Assembly: GCA_020544565.1 (NCBI GenBank)
Contig: CP078014.1
Coordinates: 1,641,874-1,705,873, forward strand
Direction of reading: 5' to 3'
DNA length: 64,000 bases
Source of the DNA: Bradyrhizobiaceae bacterium
GTDB lineage: Bacteria; Pseudomonadota; Alphaproteobacteria; Rhizobiales; Xanthobacteraceae
Of this stretch, positions 26,340-34,121 are shown piece after piece; position 1 is the stretch's first letter, and every line of letters begins with the position of its first letter. A program made the translations under genes and the position numbers. The notes beneath the pieces were generated by a model that had not been told where the DNA came from, did not search any database, and saw only the letters and a program-made list of their open reading frames with translations.

Positions 26340-26489
26340 CTATCCCGACTTCACCGCCGGGCGATCGCGGGCGGCGGCCACGCCCGACCACACCATCATG
26401 CCGGCGCCAACGGGAGGAAAGCCATGCCGTGTCACGCCTCGCGCAATATCCACCTGCATTGCGGCCGACGAAGCATCGGCATTGCCCGC
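26340..26489 (-). pseudogene. Possible C-terminal scrap of a ketoacyl synthase III-like gene
   Basis: In the 300-bp space between the thioesterase and the PaaK-like gene, a minus-strand frame reads GNADASSAAMQVDIARGV, then FPPVGAGMMVWSGVA. This resembles the C-terminal part of KAS III/FabH-fold enzymes, where a GN-(S/A)-x-(S/A) segment is followed about 25 residues later by a VGAG..W motif. No matching N-terminal region exists and there is no credible start. Low confidence; it could be chance similarity. Confidence 0.28.
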
Positions 26490-26572
26490 AGCGACGCACG
26501 GGTAGCAACAGGTCGAGACCGTTCGCTTCTTGTGTGTTGACGCATTTCGTGCGGATCTGCCGGACATGGCAT

Positions 26573-26989
26573 TTACCCCGCTCTACCGCCGGCATGCTTG
26601 GCGGCCTTTGCCTTCAGACGCTCGATCGTCTTGCCTACATCGACCACGAAGCGGCCGTGCGTGCCGCTGCAGATCGGCTCGATCTCATCTTTGGCCGACA
26701 CGTCGAACGAGACCTTGCGGCCCTCCACGGCGTTTACGGTCACCGTGATCTCGACCGACATGCCAAGCAGAGTCGGCGCAACATGCTTGATGGCGATATC
26801 AGTGCCGACCGAGTCCTCGCCGGCGTCGCCGTGCTCCAGCAGCAAGTCGCGGCAGGTCTGCTCGATGTCGCGCACCAGATAAGGCGTGCCGTAAACGCGA
26901 CCATCCTCACCCATGAAGCCGATGCTGCGGTCACGGTCCACGGTAACGCGGCTTGTCCGTGAAATGCCGGGACGAAGGTCCGCCTTCAT
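26573..26989 (-). CDS. Hot-dog-fold acyl-CoA thioesterase (FlK-like)
   Basis: The protein has 138 residues, start ATG 26989 with GGAGAG before it. The pattern MGEDGRVYGTPYLVRDIEQTC, followed by a hydrophobic hot-dog core and a FDVSAKDEIEPICSGTHGRFV strand pair, matches the fluoroacetyl-CoA-type thioesterase family. Such enzymes release CoA from unwanted or dead-end esters. It is the first gene after a perfect FNR-type site, and the PaaK-like ligase follows on the same strand. It may free trapped CoA from non-productive aryl-CoA esters; this is inference. Confidence 0.75.
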   Translation of the reverse strand: MKADLRPGISRTSRVTVDRDRSIGFMGEDGRVYGTPYLVRDIEQTCRDLLLEHGDAGEDSVGTDIAIKHVAPTLLGMSVEITVTVNAVEGRKVSFDVSAKDEIEPICSGTHGRFVVDVGKTIERLKAKAAKHAGGRAG

Positions 26990-27054
26990 TGCTGCTCTCC
27001 TGCGAATTGACGCGAAACGATAAGCGACTAGATTGATTTTGCGCGTTGATTTAC

Positions 27055-27068
27055 TTGACCGATGTCAA
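27055..27068. promoter_or_regulatory. Perfect FNR/HbaR-type dyad upstream of the thioesterase-ligase unit
   Basis: TTGACCGATGTCAA lies 66-79 bp upstream of the thioesterase start and just after the livF stop. It is nearly the same sequence as the 21575 site (two differences in the spacer), tying the ligase and thioesterase to the same regulon. Confidence 0.62.
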
Positions 27069-27085
27069 CGGTCGGCAGCATTTGC

Positions 27086-27787
27086 TCAAATTCCCAAATA
27101 CGACTCGCGAACCCGCCGATCGTTCTGAACCGCGGCCGCGCTTCCGTTGAGCGCCACCTTGCCGGTTTCAAGCACATAGGCACGGTCAGCAATCGCCAGG
27201 GCAGCGCCTGCGTTCTGTTCAACCAGCAGAATGGTCAGGCCTTCGTTCTTTAACGATAGGATCACGGCGAGCACGAGATCGACCAGGTTGGGGGCAAGCC
27301 CCATCGAGGGCTCATCGAGTAGCAACAGCCGGGGCCTCGCCATCAAGGCGCGTCCGATCGCGAGCAATTGCTGCTGTCCACCCGACAACGCACCAGCCGG
27401 TGTTTCCCAAATCGATTCAAGCACCGGGAACAGCCGGCAAATCCGTGCCAGGCTTTGTTCCAGATCGGCGTTGCAACGCGACCACGCACCCAACCTCAGA
27501 TTATCCTTGACGGATAAGGGGTCGAATACCTGCCTGCCTTCCGGCACTTGCGAGATGCCGGCCACCACGCGTGCATGCGCGGGCATTTTCTCAATCGGTT
27601 CGCCTTCGAACCGGATCGTACCGCCGGTGATCGGCTGAACGCCGGAAATGGCGTGCATCAGCGTGGTCTTGCCAGCGCCGTTGGCGCCGATCAGCGTCAC
27701 GATCTCGCCGGCAGCGACATTCAGCGTGACCCCGTGCAGAATCTCGATACGGCCATACGCGCTTCTGACATTTTCAACCGAAAGCAC
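27086..27787 (-). CDS. livF: Branched-chain-type ABC transporter ATPase LivF (aromatic acid uptake)
   Basis: The protein has 233 residues from GTG 27787, which has an AGGAGG site 6 bases upstream; this start overlaps the end of livG by 14 bases and gives the usual LivF length. Walker A is LIGANGAGKTTLM, the signature is LSGGQQQLLAIGRAL, and Walker B is LLLLDEPSMGLAPN. It is the last gene of the five-gene importer. In R. palustris the similar HbaEFGH system imports 4-hydroxybenzoate; the aromatic neighbourhood suggests the same kind of substrate here. Confidence 0.88.
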   Translation of the reverse strand: MLSVENVRSAYGRIEILHGVTLNVAAGEIVTLIGANGAGKTTLMHAISGVQPITGGTIRFEGEPIEKMPAHARVVAGISQVPEGRQVFDPLSVKDNLRLGAWSRCNADLEQSLARICRLFPVLESIWETPAGALSGGQQQLLAIGRALMARPRLLLLDEPSMGLAPNLVDLVLAVILSLKNEGLTILLVEQNAGAALAIADRAYVLETGKVALNGSAAAVQNDRRVRESYLGI

Positions 27788-28562
27788 GAACCGCCTCCTT
27801 TGAACCATGATCGCCCAAATAGGCTTCGATGACCGCTGGATCGGAGCGCACTTGATTAGGAGTCCCTTCGGCGAGAGTACGGCCCCTTGCCAGAACATGA
27901 ATGCGGTCGGAGATATTCATCACCAGGCGCATGTCATGCTCGACCAGCACGATGGCAATTCCGTCCTTGACGACAGAGCGGATCACGCGATCGACTTCCT
28001 GCGTCTCAACCGGATTGCAGCCGGCGGCCGGCTCATCGAGCAGCAGCACTTTCGGCTCGCTGGCCAGAGCGCGCGCAATTTCGAGACGCTTGAGAGCGCC
28101 ATAGGCGAGCGAGCCGGCCGGACGGTTGGCATCATCGGCCAGACCAACGCGGGCAAGCGCCGCATGTGCCGCTTCGCGGGTCGCCGCATTCTGACGCGCC
28201 ACCGACGGCAAATGCATCAGTTCGGCCAGGACGCCGGTGCGCTCATGACGATGGCGGCCGACCATCGCATTCTGCAGCACCGTCATTCGGGAAAATATCT
28301 GCAGATTCTGGAATGTCCGCGATAGTCCTCGCCGCGCGAGTTTGTCAGGCGCAAGGCCGGTCACAATTTCGTTGGCGAACCGGATGCTTCCACTGCGCGG
28401 CGCATAGATACCCGAGATCAGATTGAACAGCGTGGTCTTGCCGGATCCGTTCGGCCCAATGATCGAAAGAACCTCACCGGGTTCAACGGCGATACTGACT
28501 CCATCGACGGCCCGGACGCCGCCGAACGTAATGGATAGCCGATCAGCTTCCAGGATCATCAT
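27774..28562 (-). CDS. livG: Branched-chain-type ABC transporter ATPase LivG
   Basis: The protein has 262 residues. Walker A is IIGPNGSGKTTLFNLISG near residue 35, the signature is the shortened LivG type (AYGALKRLEIARALA), Walker B is LLLDEPAAGCN near residue 173, and the switch histidine is in LVEHDMRLVM. The C-terminal VIEAYLGDH is the usual LivG tail. It overlaps both livM and livF, so translation is coupled through the operon. The two ATPases power one heterodimeric importer. Confidence 0.9.
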   Translation of the reverse strand: MMILEADRLSITFGGVRAVDGVSIAVEPGEVLSIIGPNGSGKTTLFNLISGIYAPRSGSIRFANEIVTGLAPDKLARRGLSRTFQNLQIFSRMTVLQNAMVGRHRHERTGVLAELMHLPSVARQNAATREAAHAALARVGLADDANRPAGSLAYGALKRLEIARALASEPKVLLLDEPAAGCNPVETQEVDRVIRSVVKDGIAIVLVEHDMRLVMNISDRIHVLARGRTLAEGTPNQVRSDPAVIEAYLGDHGSKEAVRAFG

Positions 28563-29518
28563 TTGCGCTGTCCAGCAAACGCCGCAACAAGCGACGGCAC
28601 AATGCCCCGGCGCAGGAAAATCATGAAAACCATCACGATGAGCCCTAGCAGCGCCTGCTCGTATTCATGGAAGATGGTGAGTGCCTGTGGCAGCACGACC
28701 AACACGACTGCGCCCACCAAAGAACCGACGATTGATCCCATGCCACCCAGCACAACCATGGCGACCAGTTCAATCGAACGCAGGAACCCGGCCGTATCCG
28801 GCGTGATATAGCCGTTGAAGAGCGCCAGATAAGATCCGGCCACCGACGCATACATGGCCGAGATTGTGAAGATCGTGAGCTTCTTGCGCGCCACATCAAC
28901 GCCGACGACAAGCGCCGCGATCTCGCTGTCATGGATGGCTTGCAGCGCACGGCCGGTTGGGCTGTCCATCAAGTTGAGCGCGAGCACAAAGCCGCCGACA
29001 AACGTCGCGCCCGCAATCCAGTACCAGACATCCGCTCCGCGCACGCTCCAGCCAAAAAGGACCAGCTTGGGAACGCTCATGCCATCCGGGCCACCGGTCC
29101 ACCGCGCCTCGTTGGTCAGCACGATAGCAACGAGCAATCCGAGGCCGAGCGTCGCAACGGCGAGATAGTGTCCTTTAAGCCTGAGGATCGGCCGCCCCAC
29201 CAGGAAGGCGACCGCACCTGAGAGGATTGCGCCGGCGAACAGGCACAGCCACGGAGGCAGGCCAAACTGGGTGGGGCCAACAGCGACGGAATACGCACCG
29301 ATCCCCAGAAAGCCGGCATGACCCAGGCTGACCTGACCGGCGAAGCCCATGAGCAGATTGAGGCCAACGACCGCCAGCGCAAAGATGAAGACAAGTACGG
29401 CGACGCGATAATAGTACGCCGACGGAAACAACAACGGCAGCAAAATGACAATCACTGCGATCACGATCGCCGGCATCCATCGAGTTTTGAGCAATCCGTG
29501 CAAATTACACCCGCTCAA
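28559..29518 (-). CDS. livM: Branched-chain-type ABC transporter permease LivM
   Basis: The protein has up to 319 residues and about 9-10 membrane helices, with the LivM patterns LNLLMGFAGQVSLGHAGFLGIGAY near residue 50 and AIHDSEIAALVVGVDVARKK near residue 210. The frame opens with a non-ATG codon at 29518, overlapping livH by 14 bases; starts at about 29503 or ATG 29476 are also possible, and the first 14 residues are not clearly conserved. It forms the membrane channel with LivH. Confidence 0.88.
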   Translation of the reverse strand: MSGCNLHGLLKTRWMPAIVIAVIVILLPLLFPSAYYYRVAVLVFIFALAVVGLNLLMGFAGQVSLGHAGFLGIGAYSVAVGPTQFGLPPWLCLFAGAILSGAVAFLVGRPILRLKGHYLAVATLGLGLLVAIVLTNEARWTGGPDGMSVPKLVLFGWSVRGADVWYWIAGATFVGGFVLALNLMDSPTGRALQAIHDSEIAALVVGVDVARKKLTIFTISAMYASVAGSYLALFNGYITPDTAGFLRSIELVAMVVLGGMGSIVGSLVGAVVLVVLPQALTIFHEYEQALLGLIVMVFMIFLRRGIVPSLVAAFAGQRK

Positions 29519-30386
29519 CTTTGGCCCGACCGAACAGGCCCTGCGGAATGAATATCAAAACGACAAGGATGATCAGGAAAGCGACTGCATCCTTGTAATT
29601 CGAAGAAAAGTAGCCGGCACCGAAGGCTTCGATCATTCCGATCACGAGGCCCCCGACCACGGCTCCGAGCGCGCTGCCGATCCCACCGAGCATAACCGCC
29701 GCGAACCCTTTCAGCGCCAGCAACGTCCCCACGTCGTAACTCGTCAGCGCAATCGGCGTAATCAGAATGCCGGCGATCGCCCCGATCGCCGCCGACACCG
29801 CAAATGAGAGTTCGACGATGTTCCGCGTATTGATGCCGATGAGCCGCGCCGCCAGACGATTTGCCGCAGTCGCGAGCACCGCCTTGCCGAGCAAGGTGCG
29901 ATCGATGAACAGCCAGAGCAGGGTCACGATGGCCGTCGCGCTTGCCAGCACAACAAGGCTTTGCGGCAAGATGGCTGCGCCGCCCAACAGGATCGGATCG
30001 GCACCGAACATCGGAGGCAGACTGTGGAAGCGCTTGTCGAAGATGATCTGGGCCACACCGCGCAAAAAGATCGATGCACCGATCGTGATCATGATCAACA
30101 CCACCGGACTGGCTCCACGCGCAGGCTCGATCGCAAAACGATGCAAAGCCAACCCAATGGCGGTGGTCACGATGATCGCGACGACCGCCGCCAGCGCCAC
30201 CGGCACGCCCGCAAGCGCCAGGAAAACGGTCGTCATTCCGCCCAGCATGACGAATTCGCCTTGGGCAAAATTGATGATGTCCGACGCCTTGTAAATCAGC
30301 GTGAAACCAAGCGCGACCAGGGCGTAGATCGCGCCCACGGTCAGGCCAGAGGAAATGAATTGCAGCAACTCGACCATTGCGTCCAA
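29505..30386 (-). CDS. livH: Branched-chain-type ABC transporter permease LivH
   Basis: The protein has 293 residues and 8 or so membrane helices. SSGLTVGAIYALVALGFTL at the N-terminus, SDIINFAQGEFVMLGG near residue 35 and GFAAVMLGGIGSALGAVVGG near residue 225 are LivH hallmarks. It lies 74 bp downstream of the binding-protein gene; that gap holds a strong hairpin, a usual way of making the binding protein in excess over the membrane parts. Confidence 0.9.
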   Translation of the reverse strand: MDAMVELLQFISSGLTVGAIYALVALGFTLIYKASDIINFAQGEFVMLGGMTTVFLALAGVPVALAAVVAIIVTTAIGLALHRFAIEPARGASPVVLIMITIGASIFLRGVAQIIFDKRFHSLPPMFGADPILLGGAAILPQSLVVLASATAIVTLLWLFIDRTLLGKAVLATAANRLAARLIGINTRNIVELSFAVSAAIGAIAGILITPIALTSYDVGTLLALKGFAAVMLGGIGSALGAVVGGLVIGMIEAFGAGYFSSNYKDAVAFLIILVVLIFIPQGLFGRAKVERV

Positions 30387-30426
30387 TGCCTCGTCTGGCG
30401 TGGGTTCAATTGCAACACGGCGAGGC

Positions 30427-30450
30427 GTGCAGGCTCTGTCGAGCCTGCAC
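30427..30450. terminator. Perfect 10-bp stem-loop between the binding-protein and permease genes
   Basis: GTGCAGGCTC and GAGCCTGCAC pair perfectly around the loop TGTC. The hairpin lies just past the binding-protein stop (30461) and before livH (30386). No long U run follows, so it more likely slows 3' exonucleases or causes partial termination than acts as a full terminator. Confidence 0.6.
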
Positions 30451-30460
30451 GATCTTCATC

Positions 30461-31618
30461 TCAGGAGCCGGGCACCAGCGTCCAATCTCCGCCCTTGATT
30501 TCCAGCATGCGGAACGCCGACAGGTCGAGACCCATGTGATCGGTGGCCGACATGTTCACAATTCCGCCGCTTCCGACATAGCCCTTGGTCCGCTCGATCT
30601 CGTCGCGGACCTTGGACGAATCGGCGCTCTTGGCCCGCTGCATTGCCTCAACCAGGATCATGAAGCCATCATAGGCGTGACCGCCGAAGCTCGAGACCTG
30701 TTGCCCGGTCTTGGCCTGGTAAGTCTTCGAGTAATTCACGACCACGGGCTTCTGCACATCATTGTTCGGGAGCTTGTCCGCGACGAGAAGCGCCGCTGCC
30801 GGCAACCGCACGCCTTCGGCCGCGGGACCCGCGAGTTCGATGAACTGTTTGGAAGCCACACCGTGGCTTTGGTACAGCGGCAGCTTGATTCCGAGTTGAT
30901 GATAGTTGCGCGTCACGATTGCCGGGCCTTGACCGAAGCCCGGATTGATCACGGCCTGCACGCCCGCCTTGTTGCGAATATTCGTGAGCTGGGGCGTCAT
31001 GTCGCTGTCGCGAGGCCCATAATTCTCTTCGTGAACGATGCTGATACCGGCCTTGGGCGCGACCAAAACGCACTGGTCGCGCATCGATTTTCCGAATGCA
31101 TCGGTGCCCGAGATCAACGCAATCTTGGTGAGATTGCGGCTCTTGAGATCGGCGAATATCTTCTCGCAAGCCATCCTGTCGGTATGCGGCGTCTTGAAAA
31201 CCCATTTGCGGACGGGCTCGATAATCTGCGTTGCGCCGGCCAACGAGATAAACGGAATCTTGGCGTCTTCAGCGACCTGCATCATCGCCAGGGTGGTGCC
31301 GCTGGTGCTGCCACCGACCATGGCGACGATCTTGTCTTCTTCGACCAAACGGGTGGCGAAGGTACGCGCGTTCTCGGCGTTGCCGGCGTCATCATAGACG
31401 ACCAGTTGCAGCTTTTGACCGTTCACCCCGCCTTTCGCGTTGATCTCATCAACGTAGATTTCCAACGTCCTCTTTTCCGGATCACCGAGAAACGATGCCG
31501 GCCCGGTCACCGACAAGACGGCGCCTATCTTGATTTGTGCGGATGCTAGGTCACCGGTGCCGAACAGCGCCAGGAAGCCGATAACAGCGGTCAGAGCGAA
31601 GTGTCGCAATGCACTCAT
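30461..31618 (-). CDS. livK: ABC transporter periplasmic substrate-binding protein (Liv/aromatic acid type)
   Basis: The protein has 385 residues. An N-terminal signal peptide of about 28 residues (hydrophobic TAVIGFLALFGTG, cleavage likely after ASA) is followed by the mature start QIKIGAVLSVTGPASFLG, the classic periplasmic-binding fold type I of Liv-type receptors. VAMVGGSTSGTTLAMM near residue 105 and GGHAYDGFMILVEAM near residue 315 are conserved. GGGGGG lies just before the ATG. Homologues in aromatic clusters bind benzoate-type acids; leucine or another ligand cannot be excluded from sequence alone. Confidence 0.88.
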   Translation of the reverse strand: MSALRHFALTAVIGFLALFGTGDLASAQIKIGAVLSVTGPASFLGDPEKRTLEIYVDEINAKGGVNGQKLQLVVYDDAGNAENARTFATRLVEEDKIVAMVGGSTSGTTLAMMQVAEDAKIPFISLAGATQIIEPVRKWVFKTPHTDRMACEKIFADLKSRNLTKIALISGTDAFGKSMRDQCVLVAPKAGISIVHEENYGPRDSDMTPQLTNIRNKAGVQAVINPGFGQGPAIVTRNYHQLGIKLPLYQSHGVASKQFIELAGPAAEGVRLPAAALLVADKLPNNDVQKPVVVNYSKTYQAKTGQQVSSFGGHAYDGFMILVEAMQRAKSADSSKVRDEIERTKGYVGSGGIVNMSATDHMGLDLSAFRMLEIKGGDWTLVPGS

Positions 31619-31630
31619 GGAACCCCCCTT

Positions 31631-31646
31631 TGTAATAATTATTACA
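31631..31646. promoter_or_regulatory. 16-bp perfect palindrome just upstream of the transporter operon
   Basis: TGTAATAATTATTACA is fully symmetric and begins 13 bp before the binding-protein ATG (31618), where a repressor would block transcription or cover the start region. AT-rich palindromes of this size suit GntR-, TetR- or MarR-type dimers. No gene for such a regulator is adjacent, so the protein is unknown. Confidence 0.5.
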
Positions 31647-31678
31647 TTGGCGCATATCAGACCCGAGCGAACCGGGAC

Positions 31679-31692
31679 TTGACCGAATTCAA
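31679..31692. promoter_or_regulatory. Perfect FNR/HbaR-type dyad upstream of the transporter operon
   Basis: TTGACCGAATTCAA is a full TTGA-N6-TCAA site, 61-74 bp upstream of the binding-protein start. It suggests anaerobic activation of uptake together with the catabolic genes, while the palindrome at 31631 may add substrate control. Confidence 0.62.
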
Positions 31693-32151
31693 GGCGGAGG
31701 TCCGGTGTCGGCAGGGCATGCTGTCAACCGCGGTCGGAATCCAGACCACTGCGGCAGAGTAAAATCAGGCCAGTTCGGGCGCTGGAGAGGCCGCTCGCGA
31801 AGCACGCTTTTCGATAGCGCCGTAGCGCGCAAGCGGCCCGTGGGATTTGATCGGGTGGTTGAAGCCGGATCGACTGGAGGAATATCGACTTGCTTGTCTG
31901 CTTCGGCGATGGCTTGGCTTTGCTCCGCCGCGCTTGTCGGGGGCGCTGCTGGGCGACACTGAATTTTGTCACCCGCGCGGAAACCGGATTCGATCAAGCA
32001 GCCCAGGATGTCGGCATAGAGAAACGTCGCGAGCATCCGGTGCGACAGATGTCGCGCCGGCGCCCGAAGACATCCACACTTGATTTATTTCTGATGCAGC
32101 GCGGCTCGCCGGAGCGGCGGGCGGGTTCCGGGTTCGCAGATGAATACCGAA
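31693..32151. other. 459-bp gap between the aromatic cluster and tRNA-Arg
   Basis: Six-frame reading shows no protein-like translation. An open frame on the plus strand that enters the tRNA gives only the false peptide produced by reading through tRNA-Arg. No integrase, recombinase or IS end was recognised. If the cluster is an inserted island, this is its right edge. Confidence 0.45.
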
Positions 32152-32228
32152 TGGCGCGCTCCGAGAGATTCGAACTCCCGACCCTCGGAATCGAAATCCG
32201 ATGCTCTATCCAGCTGAGCTAGGAGCGC
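32152..32228 (-). tRNA. tRNA-Arg (anticodon TCG)
   Basis: The minus strand folds into a 77-nt cloverleaf: acceptor GCGCTCC/GGAGCGC, D arm GCTC/GAGC, anticodon stem TCGGA/TCCGA with loop TTTCGAT (anticodon TCG, reads CGA), T arm GGGAG/CTCTC with TTCGAAT, discriminator G and an encoded CCA. Its 3' end points toward the aromatic cluster, the usual side for island insertion. Confidence 0.97.
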
Positions 32229-32332
32229 TGACAGACGCACCATAGCCAAGGGAGACTCGAAATCCAGCCCGAAAACGGTCCTTACGGATTTTTTCCGCGG
32301 CCATTTCTCTCACGCAACCGCAGCGCAGCGCG

Positions 32333-33145
32333 TCACGGCCGCAGTACCTCGAACACGTCGCCGTCATAGCCGGCTTCGAGCGGAATGCGCAGCCGCGTGC
32401 GGCCGTCTTCCATCCGGCTCATCTCGGGTATCACCGTCACTACCGGCGTCGCCCGGGCGAAATCCATCGCCGCTTGTGCGGTGCCGAGCCTGTCGAGCTT
32501 GATCAGGTTACGAACGGTGGCGAACGGCAGCATAAAACGTCCGCTCTCGGCGCCTGCCAGCGCCTGCTTCGGCGACAGCCAGATCGAGTCCACGGACTCC
32601 CTGCCGTCGTGACTGCCGATCTGGTCCGGCGGCGCGAGCGCGAGCAGAAAATGGGTGTCGAACCGCTTGGGTAATCCCGTCGGCGTGATCCAGTGCGCGA
32701 ACGGCACCAAGAGGTCGATCGCCGGCCGCAGCGCGTCCCGATGCAAAATCTCGGCGAAGCTGATCCGGCCCTCGTCCAGCGCGGCGCGCTGTGGCGTCAG
32801 CGCCGAACAGCGATCGGCGGAAATCAGCGCCTCCGCATCGCGCGGCCGCGCCAGCATGATACCGCTTTCCTCGAACGTCTCGCGGATGCCGCTGACGCGG
32901 ATGGCGGCGCTCTCCACCGCAAGGCCGCCGCGATCGGCCACCAGCACGGCATCCTCCGCGATCGCGCGATCGCCGGGGTCCATGCTGCCGCCCGGAAACA
33001 CCAGCGCGCCGGAGGAGAACTCGATCTGATGGTGACGCTGCACCATGAAGATCTCCATGCCGCTAGCGCCTTCCCGCAGCAGCAGCACGGTGGCGGCGGT
33101 GCGCAGCGCTTTTGAGGCATCCGGCGTCCTGACGTTGTCGCTCAT
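32333..33145 (-). CDS. Nudix hydrolase (NUDT19/CoA-diphosphatase-like)
   Basis: The protein has 270 residues. The substrate-side glycine turn FPGGSMDPGDRA is near residue 51 and the catalytic helix IRETFEESGI near residue 87; together they make the Nudix box with a long insertion between, as in the NUDT7/NUDT19 group. Such proteins cleave nucleoside diphosphates linked to another moiety, often CoA or acyl-CoA. The C-terminus overlaps no gene, while the N-terminal ATG overlaps the stop of the DapA-family gene (33142-33145). Substrate unknown. Confidence 0.85.
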   Translation of the reverse strand: MSDNVRTPDASKALRTAATVLLLREGASGMEIFMVQRHHQIEFSSGALVFPGGSMDPGDRAIAEDAVLVADRGGLAVESAAIRVSGIRETFEESGIMLARPRDAEALISADRCSALTPQRAALDEGRISFAEILHRDALRPAIDLLVPFAHWITPTGLPKRFDTHFLLALAPPDQIGSHDGRESVDSIWLSPKQALAGAESGRFMLPFATVRNLIKLDRLGTAQAAMDFARATPVVTVIPEMSRMEDGRTRLRIPLEAGYDGDVFEVLRP

Positions 33146-34074
33146 CTCAGGTCGGCCCGTTTGTCGAAGCGCGCGACGCGCGACAGCAGATAGTCCACCT
33201 CGCTGCGCGCCAGCGCGCTCATGCTCGATCCCGGCTTGCGCTGCGCATCGGAGGCGATCTTGCCGCGCTTCTTCAACACGTATTTGCGCACGGCGAGGCC
33301 GACGCCCGGCTGCTGCTCGTAGCGGATCAGCGGCAGATGGGCGTCGAACAGATCGTGCGCCGCATCGCGCTTGCCGGCCTTGGACAGCTTGACGATATCG
33401 ACCAGAAAATCGGGGAAGGCATAGCCGGTCATCGCGCCGTCCACGCCACGCTCCATTTCAAAATCGAGGAACATCCCGCCATTGCCGACGAGGATCGACA
33501 GCGGCTTGAGCGAGCCGTCCTTCTGGAAACCGCGCAGGGTTGAAATCTTCTCCAGCCCTGGCCAGTCCTCGTGCTTCAGCATCACGCACGACGGACTGTC
33601 CATCACGATCCTGCGGATCACCGACGGCGTCATCACCACGGTCAGGGTCAGCGGATAGTCCTGCAGCACCCATGGCACCTCAGCGCCGATGGCCTCCGTC
33701 GCCTGCCGGAAATAGCCGGTGATCTGCTCGTCGGTGCGCAGATGCGGCGGCGGCGCGATCATGACGGCGGCGGCGCCGGCATCCATCGACGCCCGCGCCA
33801 GCGTGCGCATTTGCGCGAAGCCGGGCGCGGAAACGCCGACGATGACCTGCTTGTTCCCGGCACGCCTGATGAAGCGCGTCGCTACCTGAAGCGACTCGTC
33901 GGCCTCCATCTTCGGCGCTTCGCCGAGAATGCCGAGCACGGTGACACCGTCGCAGCCGACCTCGCCATAGAAATCGGTCAGCCGGTCGATGGAGTCATAA
34001 TCGATCCGGCCGTCGTCGAAGAACGGAGTCGGTGCGATGGCGAACGTTCCGCCCGCCTCATGGGTCAGCTTCAT
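33142..34074 (-). CDS. Dihydrodipicolinate synthase (DapA) family aldolase/lyase
   Basis: The protein has 310 residues from ATG 34074 (MKLTHEAGGTFAIAPTPFF); the longer upstream frame is not conserved. It is a TIM-barrel class I aldolase: VTVLGILGEAPKM near residue 45 replaces the GTTGE loop of true DapA, QDYPLT holds the proton-relay tyrosine near residue 133, and the Schiff-base lysine is in CVMLKHEDWPG near residue 160. The changed loop argues against lysine biosynthesis and for another keto-acid lyase or dehydratase. It is coupled to the Nudix gene. Substrate unknown. Confidence 0.82.
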   Translation of the reverse strand: MKLTHEAGGTFAIAPTPFFDDGRIDYDSIDRLTDFYGEVGCDGVTVLGILGEAPKMEADESLQVATRFIRRAGNKQVIVGVSAPGFAQMRTLARASMDAGAAAVMIAPPPHLRTDEQITGYFRQATEAIGAEVPWVLQDYPLTLTVVMTPSVIRRIVMDSPSCVMLKHEDWPGLEKISTLRGFQKDGSLKPLSILVGNGGMFLDFEMERGVDGAMTGYAFPDFLVDIVKLSKAGKRDAAHDLFDAHLPLIRYEQQPGVGLAVRKYVLKKRGKIASDAQRKPGSSMSALARSEVDYLLSRVARFDKRADLR

Positions 34075-34121
34075 GATGTTTCGATGTCCCCCATCGGCTG
34101 AAACGTTGCGGATGATCCCGC

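Noticed and set aside
31620..32151. Search for an integrase or IS element next to the tRNA
   Set aside because: No tyrosine-recombinase or transposase motif, and no terminal inverted repeats, could be recognised in any frame.
31890..32222. Plus-strand open frame ending in ARSERFELPTLGIEIRCSIQLS-like sequence
   Set aside because: The end is the antisense read-through of tRNA-Arg, a well-known false protein; the rest has no family resemblance.
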